Assembly: GCA_014607495.2 (NCBI GenBank)
Contig: CP053160.1
Location: forward strand, 2,852,001 to 2,916,000
Reading direction: 5' to 3'
Length of the DNA: 64,000 bases
Source of the DNA: Carposina sasakii
Taxonomy: Eukaryota > Arthropoda > Insecta > Lepidoptera > Carposinidae
Shown: positions 11,286-22,632 of the stretch, one piece after another
Numbering within the stretch: the first letter of the stretch is position 1
How the letters are laid out: each line of letters begins with the position of its first letter
Position numbers and translations under genes: made by a program
The notes under the pieces: model-generated
Told to the model about the DNA's origin: nothing
Databases searched by the model: none
What the model saw: the letters and a program-made list of their open reading frames with translations, nothing else

Positions 11286-11716
11286 ATTTAACAAAAGTCG
11301 ACGACAAACGAATGGTTTGTTTGATATCTCGCTCGTATTGGTGTAAACTGTACGAGATAGCTATCTAAAGTTATCGAAACATTTCTACAAATCATCATTA
11401 ACGAACACGCTAAATAAGGCTTCCTATTTGAGAAATATTTCATTAACTCTCGGACATGCTCTCGGAGAATATGATATTCGGACAATTCTATCAAAAACAG
11501 CCCTTTTGAGAAAAAGTATGTTTGGCAATATTTCAAGCGTGTACAATTAAATTCCATTATCGATACGAGACGCATTGGCTAGGTTGAAACTTTTACCTAC
11601 ATACAACACAAACTCAGCGAAATGCTAATAGAAAAATGTTACTACAATTTAAATTACTTCTTACGTGACAAAAAAATTAATTATATGAATTTTGTGTGAG
11701 ATTTTTATTGGAATAT

Positions 11717-11969
11717 ACAGGATGTAACAAAAAGGGTATGTTAAGCGAAAAGCTATGTAAATAGCCAACCTATCTACAAAATTTGAGACCCGAAATCACA
11801 TGTTTATTTTTCCCGATAGTATGGAGAATTTTTAAATATCTCAGGATTTTCATACAATCTTGAAAAATAAAAATGTGATTTCGAGTCTCAAATTTTGCAA
11901 AATAGGTTCTCTATAGTGGGCTATTTACATAGCTTTTCGCTTAACATACCCTTTCTGTTACACCCTGTA
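11717..11969. mobile_element. MITE with about 50-bp inverted repeats
   Basis: The left arm starts acaggatgtaacaaaaaggg and the right arm ends ccctttctgttacaccctgt. The arms continue through gtatgttaagcgaaaagct and agcttttcgcttaacatac. Flanking TA is present. A second inner pair is tttgagacccgaaatcaca / tgtgatttcgagtctcaaa. Confidence 0.85.
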
Positions 11970-14612
11970 TAGTGTACTTGTAATAATATTATATACTCAG
12001 ACCAAATGAAACCATAATTTTGACACTGCGAACTTCGCTATCTCTCGAAAAACAAGTTGCATTGACTAACCCCCTGGCGATTAATTTATTATCTACGAAG
12101 TCAATGGAAACTAGGGTGTGACAGAAGTATAACTAACTACTAAGTAGTTAGTTGCCTGTGAAGTTGGTTGGTTGTAAGTTTATTATATTTACCCATTGAC
12201 CTACCTCCGGAGTAAGAGAGAAAAATACATAGTAAGACGTGTGTGAGAATAGACAACAGGTCGACAGAAACTGAAAAGGCGCCAGAAAAATAAAATAATT
12301 TGTGCCTTGAACCTTCAATATCAGGTATGTTCTAATATAAAATATCGTAATTATGCTTGTAATTATTGTGTGTAGACATGTACGTAATTATTTATAGGTA
12401 ACCCTGCTGCGTGCAGTTAGGAGTTACTTCTACTAACACATCCTTCTATAACTCCAAATTGAATATAACAGTTATAATTTTTTTACAAACAGCATCAAGA
12501 ATAACAATAAGAATAACCGAATAACACTAGTACGAGAACATATTAATATAATCCGAGAACTATACGTATCTTACAAAGGCTAATCTTGCGTTTCGATCGC
12601 TAACAAAAGGGCCGTCAAGGTGGAGCGCCATAAAGGGATATTGGTTCCCTGAATGAGAAATGGCCTCGCGAATACTTCCCATGGCCGCAAGTCATTTTTT
12701 CTGTCGTAAGTGGGCGGGCTAGGGTCACTTTGGGATTGAGCGTTCATTCATGTTTCTTGGACGTATTGTTTTTTTTTAGTTCGTTGCCCTATTTAATAAC
12801 TTTTGTTTGATTACTGCAAAACGTCTCTGTGCTATAACTTCTTTATCGAATTTCTATAAAGTTTTTTTGTTCGGTATTTATCTGTGTGTCGGTCGAGATG
12901 GGATGTAACCGCAGACAGAGATGTCGTGTGTGATAGACGCTTTAGTTTAGTCATCAATTAAACATAATCCGAATTAATAATTAAAATTACTGATTGCTTA
13001 CAACTTCACTATCAAGACATCAGGCACAATCAAATCTCAAAACGATAAAGTAGAAACAAGTCCCTCTACCATAGAATGTAGATCGATGCATAGAATACGT
13101 CCCTACATAGGTAACTCAAATTAGTCCCGTGTATGAAATGAATGAGCTAAGGACGCGCGCAGTCCCCCAGCCGCACCTGTCCGGGTATAAGCCGTGGGAA
13201 CCGGCACATAGCGACACACACACTACACATGCGTGTGAAACGCCTTTTAGGGTAAAGAAATGTACTTACGTAGAAAGGATTTTTTGATTTGTACAAAAAT
13301 GTGGAGTAGGTATTTATTATATTTGCATGTAAGTATGGTATGTTATGTGCTATTTTTGTAGATTATAGTTGAGTTAACTATAAATAGGTGGCGACCTTTC
13401 TATATAAATTTTATCTCTTTACCTACTTCTTGTACTTATGCCTAGTTTTTGGGTAGGTGAACATTGTTTGTTACTTTATTTATTACCTATAGCTGTAGGT
13501 CTTCTATATTAAGAATAGCCACTGAAAACGTTATTTATTTACCTACATAAATAATCTTCATAAGTACAGGTACCTACTACCCTTATCTATCATAATATTA
13601 CCTAAGTAAAATAACATTTACAAATATTTGTCCATCAATCCCATCGACAATAGTTTTTTTTTTTGTGGCCACGTCCGCCTCGACCCGGAAATATAGGGCC
13701 GGATACGTGAGTTTTTGCCCCGATTTAATGAAAACGAGTTCATTTTGTTGTGGTTCCTTTGAAGGGGTGGCGCTAGTTTCTCGGTTTATGGCGGTATAAA
13801 ATGTGCAACGGCATACAACAAATGTTAGTTCAAAAATCGGCCTCGGAATTTATTCTATAGAACAGATTCTAGTCCTTGACATAGCGCTAGTGTCTTCGTA
13901 ACTCTAATACTGTTTTATAAATTTTATTTAGTTTAATTAAAATCCGTATTTCATCGTTTTTAAAACAGATTTTAGGTTAAGGAAGAACCACCTGTTTCTG
14001 TGGGAACTTAAGTTTTTACGTTATGAAAAAATGGACGATATTTTGTATGGGAGAGGATGGAAGATTAATTATCTTTTTATAACTCTCACGCCTATCGTTT
14101 CTTTCGAAGTATGTTGGTGAGTTTTTAGGATTGTAACTAAATACTTACCTTTTATGCAATTTTAGTATGTACTACATAGAAAGGAAACACTTATATATAG
14201 CAATGAAATATCAGAAGTGGGATTTGTAACGTTTTGTACCTCTATTTGTAAGTATGAGTACCTATGTAGGTAATATTAATATTACCCAATAAGTTGGGTT
14301 GAGTTACCCAATAAGCTACACCTTAGAGTACTCTTAAATGCGGGGTAACTCGTTACACTATCCTGAGTCTCCAACGCAATTCCATAAACTCCAGCTTATT
14401 AATAAACTAGCTGTTGCCCACGACTTCGTCCGCGTGGGTACCTTCCCCCAACAGGTATCATACAAAATTTCAAAAAGATTGCTTGAGTAAATAAAATGTG
14501 AAGAGATAACAAACAAATAAAGTTGCCTTTGCATTTATAATATTAGTTGACATTAATAATAAAGTAATGAATCTACACCTAATATCTATTACCTATACTT
14601 ATCTAATCACTA
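11970..14612. other. Intergenic spacer, no gene seen
   Basis: AT-rich with no credible exon. It holds one near-perfect palindrome (aactaactact / agtagttagtt, about 12131-12153). Near 13173-13201 an E-box lies next to a Su(H)-like site, described separately. Confidence 0.5.
13173..13201 (+). promoter_or_regulatory. E-box plus Su(H)-like site, candidate Notch/proneural element
   Basis: CACCTG at 13174-13179 (reverse complement acaggtg, fitting the proneural RCAGSTG consensus) lies 13 bases from CGTGGGAAC at 13193-13201. The latter fits the Su(H) consensus YGTGRGAAM. It is about 4.7 kb upstream of the deadpan-like gene, a known Notch target family. The match is seen; the function is inferred. 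Confidence 0.3.
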
Positions 14613-14830
14613 TACAGGGTATTTTTGGTCGTCAACGTAAAACAAAGTCGAAGCTACCTGCTGGTTTCCAAAATATTAGGGTCCAAAGTGAGTCTGTCTG
14701 CCCTAGACGCGCGTGCAGGATTTTTCACGAAAAATAATTAATATCTGCTTAAAAAACTAACATAAACACTAGATCTCAAGGAATTCAAACTGGGGAGTAC
14801 GAAAAGGTGGCCACAAAAAAACAGCCTGTA
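14613..14830. mobile_element. MITE family D, copy 1
   Basis: The ends are tacagggtatttttggtcgt and ggccacaaaaaaacagcctg. It shares tattagggtccaaagt with the copy at 24003-24387. A fragment lies at 26225-26310. Confidence 0.65.
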
Positions 14831-15020
14831 TAGGTAGGTATATTCTAAAACAAAGTCGCTTGCTACTGTCTGTCCGTCCCTATGTATGCTTCGATCTTTC
14901 AAACTGGGGAACGGATTTTAATATGGTTTTTTTAAATAGATAGAGTGATTCACGAGGAAGGTTTATATGTATAGGTATAGTATCAGCACTGCACCCGTGC
15001 GAAGCCGGGGCGCTAGTAAT
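14831..15020 (-). repeat. Dispersed repeat ending gcgccccggcttcgcacggg
   Basis: The reverse complement begins actagcgccccggcttcgc, a common lepidopteran repeat start. Its body includes the gaacggattttaatatgg part. Confidence 0.45.
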
Positions 15021-17784
15021 AAATATATAGGTACATATAAAGCTATACCACATTATAGTATTAAAAAGATCAACATAAATTTTACCTTACTGACCGTTTA
15101 ACGTGAAGAGAAGGAAACACCCTTACAAGAGGGTGCTCCAACCCCTGAGTTTTTTTAACAATAAATTACATCCTTCCTTGATCCGGAAGCTGCCCGTTAC
15201 ATATTATTCCAGTTCACACGCATTCCCAGATTATGGGATTGTTTTTATTGCGTTCTAAAGTTTTTACTTTCTATGGGAATATTGGTTTTTATAAAACATG
15301 AGTGATCGGTTCCTACAGTAGCCCTGAAAAAGTTATTAGGTTTTGGGTCAAAAATTTTAAAAGTAACAAATCATTTTAGTTATCTACAGAGCAGAAGGAA
15401 ACGTTCAACTCATTACTTATTTAGTGTTATCTTATCATCACTATTGAACAATGACTTTCCTATATCTATCTTTTTAACTCGGAAGATGGCTCAACCGTTA
15501 TTGATGGAATTCGAGTTGATCCAAGGAAGGATTACAAAGCTGCCTAGATGCTCGTGGTTGATATCGACATATCTTTTTATTATGGATGTCGCTTTATTTT
15601 ATTTATCTAAAACTTTGTAAAGCTTTGTTTGACGGAAACGAATTTGATCAAATTACATATAACCTAATACATTACAAAGACCGTTTGCAATTGCATTAGA
15701 TTATAATTCAGATCGATAGATAGATAACTCCAATATTCCCATAAGCATCCCAACACGCACATTCCGGCATATGCGACCATTCCCACTGCCCACCGGTGGA
15801 CCATCTGACATTTAGTTCACAACTCATTAACATCATCAAGGCATCACGCCACACGTCACGGTCTGCTAATCATTGGCAAATCTACTTTATTACTATACAT
15901 TGTAATATTAAACCTTATTGGCTGTACCAATAGGGTGTGTCACAAGTTCTGTAGGCGCAAAATAAAGTATGTTTGTAACCTTTGACAGTTTTTTCAAAGT
16001 TGAAATTCCAATACAGTGTTTTCTGGTGTTTTATATCGGTCATTCAAGGCACCGTGGGATAGTACGATGGGGACTAATTAAATATTTATTACTGGGGGAT
16101 AGGGGTACGGTGGAAAGGTCAGTAAGAACACCTGGGACGGTGTGTCGTTGACTTTAGTTCACATTACCTCACAGACGTGGGTATGAGTAGGTAATTGCTA
16201 CCGTTATAACGTTAGATTAGGTTAGTAAGTACTTTATGTAGATGCATATCTGTCATAGCATTGGGTTTCGTACGTTAGATTGGATGTACTTCAAGAGTAA
16301 GTCAAACATAATAAATGCATGTAAAAAGTACACAGAATTAAAGATTAAAATCTTATAAATATTATAAGCTATCAGGCTAGTTACCTGTTTGTAGGTACCG
16401 TGAATGTCATGTCCTAAAAAATTAATGAACTTCGCTCTCATTACGTGGCGTGTAGTAGTTAGGTTTGAGTCAAAGTAAATGATACACTTGAGTTTAATTA
16501 AAGTAAGGGTGTGTATGGCGTTCACTCATATCTATACCTGTGGGCTACTTGCTCTCCCTGATTAGATTACATGGACAGGATATGAGTAGCTAGCTGAGGT
16601 ACAGTCCTTTGTGTAATCTGATAATCTGTTAATATAGACTTAAATACAAAATATTTAATGTGTTGAAAAGAAAATGTAGTAGTAACATAAAAATAAGATT
16701 TGGTATTAGAGTCAACAGAATCTTTGCCTAGTAGATAATAGTTATTTTTACCCTATTCTTTCTAGAATAAGTTGTATCTTTATAAATAGCATAATTTTAC
16801 TTTTTTTTTAAATATTCACTTAGTAAAAACAAATAGGTATACTTGTACCTAATATACCCAAGAAATGATACTCTAATAATAATTCCAAGAAAATACACAA
16901 AATGACACAATTTCGCAAACTGAAGCTTAACCATACGCAAAAAAACCCTGAAGTGCAACCCAAAACACGTAACCAACCCTTACACCTTTAGACATTCCCA
17001 CACACCGTGAGAAATAACATACACCCTGTCCATAAACTACGGTAAACCACTCCTATCAAACTCGGAGCAAAAAATACCATACTACATGAGCGTCCCTTAT
17101 GCGTCAGCGCACACATAAAGTATCGTATTAAACTGCAAAGGTGTGCGACCAATAATTACGCTGCTTGATGGATACGTGAAATGCATGAAGTATGCAGTTT
17201 TTGATGCAGGGCAGTGAATGGATCTAATATGGTACTTGATGGGCGTTCATACGGTTCTGCATTCCCATACTATTGCAGGACAAGGGAATGATAGAGGTAG
17301 CTTTACTTTTTGTGACGAACTGAGTGATATTTAATATTACTAATGTTTTATTTTCTGGTAAAAATTACGGTAGGTATAGGTATACTTCATTTATTCAAAG
17401 CACTTCTCTAAAAGAGGTGTTACGTCAGGCAAGTGGTCTGTCAAAGTTACCAAATTTTTAAGTAGATATAAATTTAAAAAGGACGGCTGCTTGTCAGTTA
17501 TCAATGTTATCATCACTGATCCTAAAATAACTCCTATTTTAAAACCACAAAATAATCCTAGAGCAAAAATAGCATGCGCAATATCGAACCTTAGACCCAC
17601 ACCTTTGCAACCACTAACCCACCGGCGCAAATTGATAACAGGTTCCCCGGTAGAGCGAGACGGAACGAAAACAAAACATATCCATGCAGTTCCCACCGTA
17701 CAAACGCACGGGTTAGACAGAGATGGCACTACATCCTCATGACAACTCGAAAACAGGATGAAGGGCTAATAGAATTTTGCTCAA
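15021..17784. other. Upstream region of the deadpan-like gene, no gene seen
   Basis: Only short random ORFs occur here. A near-consensus pair TTCCCAC (16995-17001) and CGTGAGAAA (17006-17014) resembles Su(H) sites. No TATA box is called with confidence. Nothing else was recognised. Confidence 0.45.
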
Positions 17785-17868
17785 ATGTTGCGCGGGATTC
17801 CTTCACATTACGTGTTGGGTGTTGGTGAAGAGAGGACGCGTGTTAAAGTGTTGACGATAGGAGTGACG

Positions 17869-19686
17869 ATGCCGTGCAGTGATGACGATGACTCCCAAAC
17901 CGGATTCCTTGGTGAATCTACCCAGCATTTATCTAAAGCGGAATTGCGAAAGGTGAATTAAAGTGATGTTTTAAGTTTTTTTTGTGAAATTCGAAATTAA
18001 AAATGTTCAGTTTGAAAAAAGTTTAACAGTTTTGGTTAAAAATTAAAACTATTCCCATTTTCCAGACCAATAAACCGATAATGGAAAAAAAGCGGCGCGC
18101 GCGCATCAACCACTGTCTCAATGAACTGAAGGATCTCATCGTTGATGCTGAAAAAGACGTAAGTTCTTTCTTATTTTGCTTTGTTATTTTTCAACCTTAC
18201 AAAATATTGTGTAACTTTCTATACTTTTAATAAAAATTGTAGCCCGACAAATACAACTTATTACGTTAATTATTTATTACCTACTTAACTGTACCTATGA
18301 CAAAGTTGTTACAAAAGTTCTTACTAATTATGTTTTCAATAATCAATAATTCGTAATTAGAAAAACATTTTGATAACGTTTCATTTGTTAAGTAAACAAC
18401 AAGAAATCGAATTAATAAAAGTTTTAAATCGTCTTAACTATTTATTTCTATAATTTAAATACCGACCCTCGTATTACGTATCTAGCAAAAGCTTATAAAA
18501 TTCGTATTGCGTAACAGCAATCTTAAAGAAATTTGACATTTCAATGCGAAAAGTGTTGCGATTAGACTGCGGATTTACCCGTAAAATCAAACTCATATCA
18601 ACCCGTATTATAAAAAAACAAGCAGCTGTCTTTTAAAACATAAACCTAACGAAACATCCATTCTTCCAGCCAGCAAGACACGCAAAGCTCGAGAAAGCCG
18701 ACATCCTAGAGCTGACAGTAAAGCATCTGCAGAAGCTGCAGCGACAACAGCTGGCCGCTGCTATTGCAGCCGACCCTGCCGTGCTGCACCGCTTCCGATC
18801 CGGCTTCGGAGATTGCGCCCAGGAAGTCCGGAGATATCTCTCCCGCCTCGCTACCGTACCAACCGGGTTACGACACCGCCTCGGAAACCACCTGACCTCC
18901 TGCATATCTGGCATTGAAACACTTCGACAACACGACTTCCCCTTAGTCCCTGACCCGCTGAGATTGGACGACGACAGACCGAGCGCATTTCACCACGTTA
19001 AAAGACCTGCAAGTCCGCCTTTAAGTCCCCTGTCCTGTGATTCAGCGTGCGACTCTTCGACGGAACTAGAAACCCCTCCGCGACCAGTGCAAATACTACC
19101 ATTCCCTACCCCGCCCAGTCGATCAGCGTCCGATCAGGATTCCAGCCCGGAAACGCAAAAACCAACCGTTTCCTCCACCACTATATCGCCAGAGACTTTG
19201 AAACAGGAGGCGCTGAGACGGAAAACGTATATGGAACCGTTATCGATAATAATTGACGTGGAAAACTACAAAATTGGTATTGACGCGTCGCCAAAAGGCG
19301 CGGTAGATTACTCTATACGGCAAAAGTTAAAGCGATCAGCTGATGTTATGGGGCCGGCAGCTAAAGTTGTCAAATTGGACAGTGTGGAAAGAGTGGAACG
19401 CGTGGACAGAACTGTTAACTTTGATCTGCCGCCCACTGAGAAGAAATCCGCTTTTAGAAGAGTACCAGAGAGAGCTGTTCCTATCGCGCCATCGACAAGT
19501 GAGAGAGGTTTTGATAATGTGATACCCGAAGTGCCTTACGTACGGACTGTGATCAGTCACACAGCTATATCCTTAGCTCAATCCTCGAAGACAAAAGAGG
19601 ATCAAAGAAAGGTGGAAGCTGATACCAGCTCGAGGTCTCCTGAACAGGGTACTTCCAGTAATACGGATGTTTGGAGACCTTGGTGA
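17869..19686 (+). CDS. dpn: Deadpan-like Hairy/E(spl) bHLH-Orange repressor
   Basis: Three exons (17869-17952, 18066-18158, 18670-19686) join in frame to 397 residues. Residues 26-70 or so form the bHLH: AELRK|TNKPIMEKKRRARIN with the family's invariant proline, then helix 1, loop and PARHAKLEKADILELTVKHL. The Orange domain follows (RFRSGFGDCAQEVRRYLSRL). The C-terminus is exactly WRPW, the Groucho-binding tetrapeptide. The RQQL..AI..DP.V spacing and AELRKTNKP favour Deadpan over Hairy. Role: a DNA-binding repressor in neural progenitors (family knowledge). The loop (DAEKDPARH) looks one residue shorter than the usual AxKKDPARH. An upstream in-frame ATG at 17785 would add 28 residues unlike the family, so the start at 17869, just before the acidic CSDDDD, is preferred. 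Confidence 0.9.
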
Positions 19687-19733
19687 TTGTTATCTACCTA
19701 CCTACATTATGTAGATGTTTATATTAAGTGGAA

Positions 19734-19739
19734 AATAAA
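19734..19739 (+). terminator. Polyadenylation signal of the deadpan-like gene
   Basis: AATAAA 48 bases after the stop codon at 19684-19686. Confidence 0.6.
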
Positions 19740-20357
19740 ATTGTTATTGTTGATAAAATGTGTGAGAATGAAAGCTTTAAATTAAAATTTACCTGTGCGG
19801 TATTACGAGTATATTTTGTCATAGATATATTTTAAGATTTTGTTAGTTTTACGCATTAAATATGTTAGATTTTCTTTTGTAATTTGATTTATAACATTGA
19901 AAATGTCCACTTGGAATGTTTTCTTCATATTGCTTGCTGCTTTTACATGCTGCTTAGACTGCTTGTACACGGTCGATGACAATTTAGGTATTGAGCAGTA
20001 ACCACTCCGCATGTTGCCCCACTGAGAGCAATGCAGGCTTATTTTTGGAACTGCAAACGTCTCAACCAACTTTCGTAATAGGTATGTGTTATTTAACGAT
20101 ATATAACTGGTGGACGGTGTTGTTTAGTAAACTTGTGGCTGTTACAGAAAGAAAAACAGACAATGTAATCATTTTACAGCGACGGCGAAGATCGCAAATC
20201 TTTTGAACCATTTCCTCCAATAAGATTTCATTGAACGCGATCCTTTATTTAAAAACGTGAAGTCTTACCGTTATTGGTATAAATGGTTCGATAATTTACA
20301 AACTTCTCTGTCGCTTTTAAAATTATTACATTGGTATATTGACTAAGCCCTCAGTAC

Positions 20358-20772
20358 GGCAAGCACGAACTTTTTGACGGTTCGTAACGTAATCGTCATA
20401 CAGATTTTGCTTGCTTGATAAGCAAAAATTCGCAACAAGCACGTTACGATAGGGCCGTGTACGAAAATCTATGTAAAAGGGGCTCGTTGCTCGCTAGTTT
20501 CTCCGTAACACTACCTCGTACTAACTGCATCAATGCTTGACGTGTAATGCTATAATTACCCACGGTGCGTGATATTGCGGATCAGCCCGCACCGACGCAC
20601 CGTGGGAAGAGAATCGTCCGTGGTAATGCAGACATGTTTAGTAGTATAGTGCGTTTTTGCCCGTAGACGTCGGCAGTGCTCGTTGATCCGAAAAATCACG
20701 CACCGTGGGAAGCTTCACCGCGTAACGTTGGTCACCATTGCATTACGGAGTGTCAAGAAGTTTGTGCTTGCC
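20358..20772. mobile_element. Large foldback element with nested inverted repeats
   Basis: Outer arms ggcaagcacgaactttttga and tcaagaagtttgtgcttgcc. Inside, cccacggtgcgt (20559-20570) is mirrored by acgcaccgtggg at 20595-20606 and again at 20698-20709. The GC content is higher than the surroundings. Confidence 0.7.
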
Positions 20773-21194
20773 CCAATGAATATGAAAACACTTGCATTTT
20801 GTTTAAATAGGAGCATAATACAATAGATATCTGTGTTAAAAAATAGTTTATTGAAAATGGAAAGCTCTACCTGCAATGTAGAGTAGATACAATTCAGAAA
20901 GGGATATATATCAAAATACTACAAAAGTACATAGTTCTAACATACATTTTCAAGCTAATTAGTTAGCTATAAGGCAATTGTTAATTCAATGACGATGTAT
21001 ACCAGGCAATTGATATTCGTCTTTATACAAAACGACTAGTAGGTAAGCAATCTATTGAATTGTGGTTAATTAATAAAAACCATTTCGTAATTATGGAAAG
21101 ATTATTATTATTATTATTGCAAATTCTCGGCAACAATCTACCTTCTCGCCGACCGCACAATACACCCGGCGATTCCCCGCCAAATTATATTCTA

Positions 21195-21578
21195 GTCATC
21201 TATACATATAATAAAAATGTAACGGATCGCTGTCTGTACATGGAAACGGCCGCACGCACGGAGCGACAAAGGGGGCAACATATATATTTAAACCGAAGCC
21301 AACTTGCCACTTACTGAGACGTCCAAAAATATTATAGGAGACCTTTATCAACGCAATAGAACCCAAAACGATGATTTTTTTGAATTTTTTTGTCTGTTTG
21401 TTTGTGCGTTTGTGCACGCTAATCTCAGAAACGGCTGAACCGATTTCGATGCAGTTTTCAGGAATATATTGTGACAGGTCCCACTTAACATATAGGCTAC
21501 TTTTTATCCCGGATAATTTGGACATTTTGTTTTTTCTGTAGTCCACGCGGACGGAGTCGCGGGCGTCCACTAGTTAGC
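21195..21578 (-). repeat. Retroposon, gactccgtccgcgtgg family, copy 2 (near full length)
   Basis: The reverse complement starts actagtggacgcccgcgact. It contains aatcggttcagccgtttctg and ends near tttttattatatgtatagat. Confidence 0.7.
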
Positions 21579-21974
21579 CAATATAAACTATGCTCGAATA
21601 TTCGTAGCTTTGAACGAAACAAATAACATAGAAGGTAATAATAAATAAGCTAAGTTCGACGATAAGTCTAACGGCCAATTTCAATACGAGAGATCAAACA
21701 GAATTTGTTATTTTGTATGAAAACCATTGAAGATTAAATCTGAGATATGCAAAAAATCACTAAAGATCAGTTATAGAAATTGGCTGTAAGTGTCAATGAA
21801 TAGGTATACATTACAAATTACATTCATTATAATAACGATTCACTACACACTATAACAAAAAAACTAAACTACAATAACTTCTTCAATATAAATATGTAAA
21901 ATCATAATCTTTGGACGGACTTCAGTGCATATAGTACCTTAATCAAATTAAATACTAAGTACTTACACTAGAAT

Positions 21975-22243
21975 CATAGAGGAATAAGATGTCATAGAGT
22001 GCTAATGTCATACTAACTGTTTCGATGCACCATTAGACTTTTCGGTGCCTCATAATTCCAGTCCTTGACACTTAGATTGCATTACTATACGTTACAATGC
22101 ATTAGTAATGTAGTACATTACTATACATTACAGTAATAGAATCTAAGTGTCAAGGACTGGAATTGTGAGGCACCGAAAAGTCTAATAGTGCATCGAAACA
22201 GTTAGTATGACATTAGCACTCTATGACATCTTACTCCTCTATG
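21975..22243. mobile_element. MITE family B, full-length hairpin of about 269 bp
   Basis: The whole element folds back on itself. Left-arm blocks gatgtcatagagtgctaatg, gcaccattagacttttcggt and ccagtccttgacacttagat are mirrored on the right by cattagcactctatgacatc, accgaaaagtctaatagtgc and atctaagtgtcaaggactgg. The loop is rich in ttactatac. A truncated relative lies at 5518-5718. Confidence 0.88.
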
Positions 22244-22537
22244 CTAGAATAAATAAAAATAATACTGGTAAAATAAGTATTATGAGATCATACATAAGCT
22301 TTTGTATATATCGTACTATCGTACAAAACTATATTAAATACTTCGTTTAAGTTATGAAGGCATAGCCGCCAGTACATTAACAAATTGTAATATTGGCTTA
22401 CATATTTCATTTAGTTCTTTAAGACTTTTAAATGCAAAAGATTGCATGGATATTAATACTCACGGCTGAACAGTTTTGAATAGAATTTTGAACAAATATA
22501 GCAGATAGCACTTTTTATCCTGAAAAATGCTACTAGT

Positions 22538-22543
22538 TTTATT
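22538..22543 (-). terminator. Polyadenylation signal of the CEP131/dila gene
   Basis: AATAAA on the minus strand, about 90 bases after the stop codon (22633-22635). Confidence 0.5.
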
Positions 22544-22632
22544 TCTATAATGTACCTAGTCCAAGCAGACGAACATAGAAAAACTATGTCTGAGACTTGC
22601 CTAAAAGTTGACGCATTACCCTTCTCTTTCCC

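Noticed and set aside
16995..17014. Su(H) paired site (SPS)
   Set aside because: The two sites face the wrong way for an SPS and are only 4 bases apart; noted only as possible single sites.
17391..17742. Overlapping ORFs on both strands upstream of the deadpan-like gene
   Set aside because: Neither has recognisable motifs, splice-site support or plausible composition; treated as chance frames.
18633..18914. 93-residue minus-strand ORF
   Set aside because: Antisense of the deadpan-like exon 3, which carries the HLH and Orange domains on the plus strand.
20559..20709. CRISPR-like repeats
   Set aside because: Only three short copies in mixed orientation within a foldback transposon in an animal genome.
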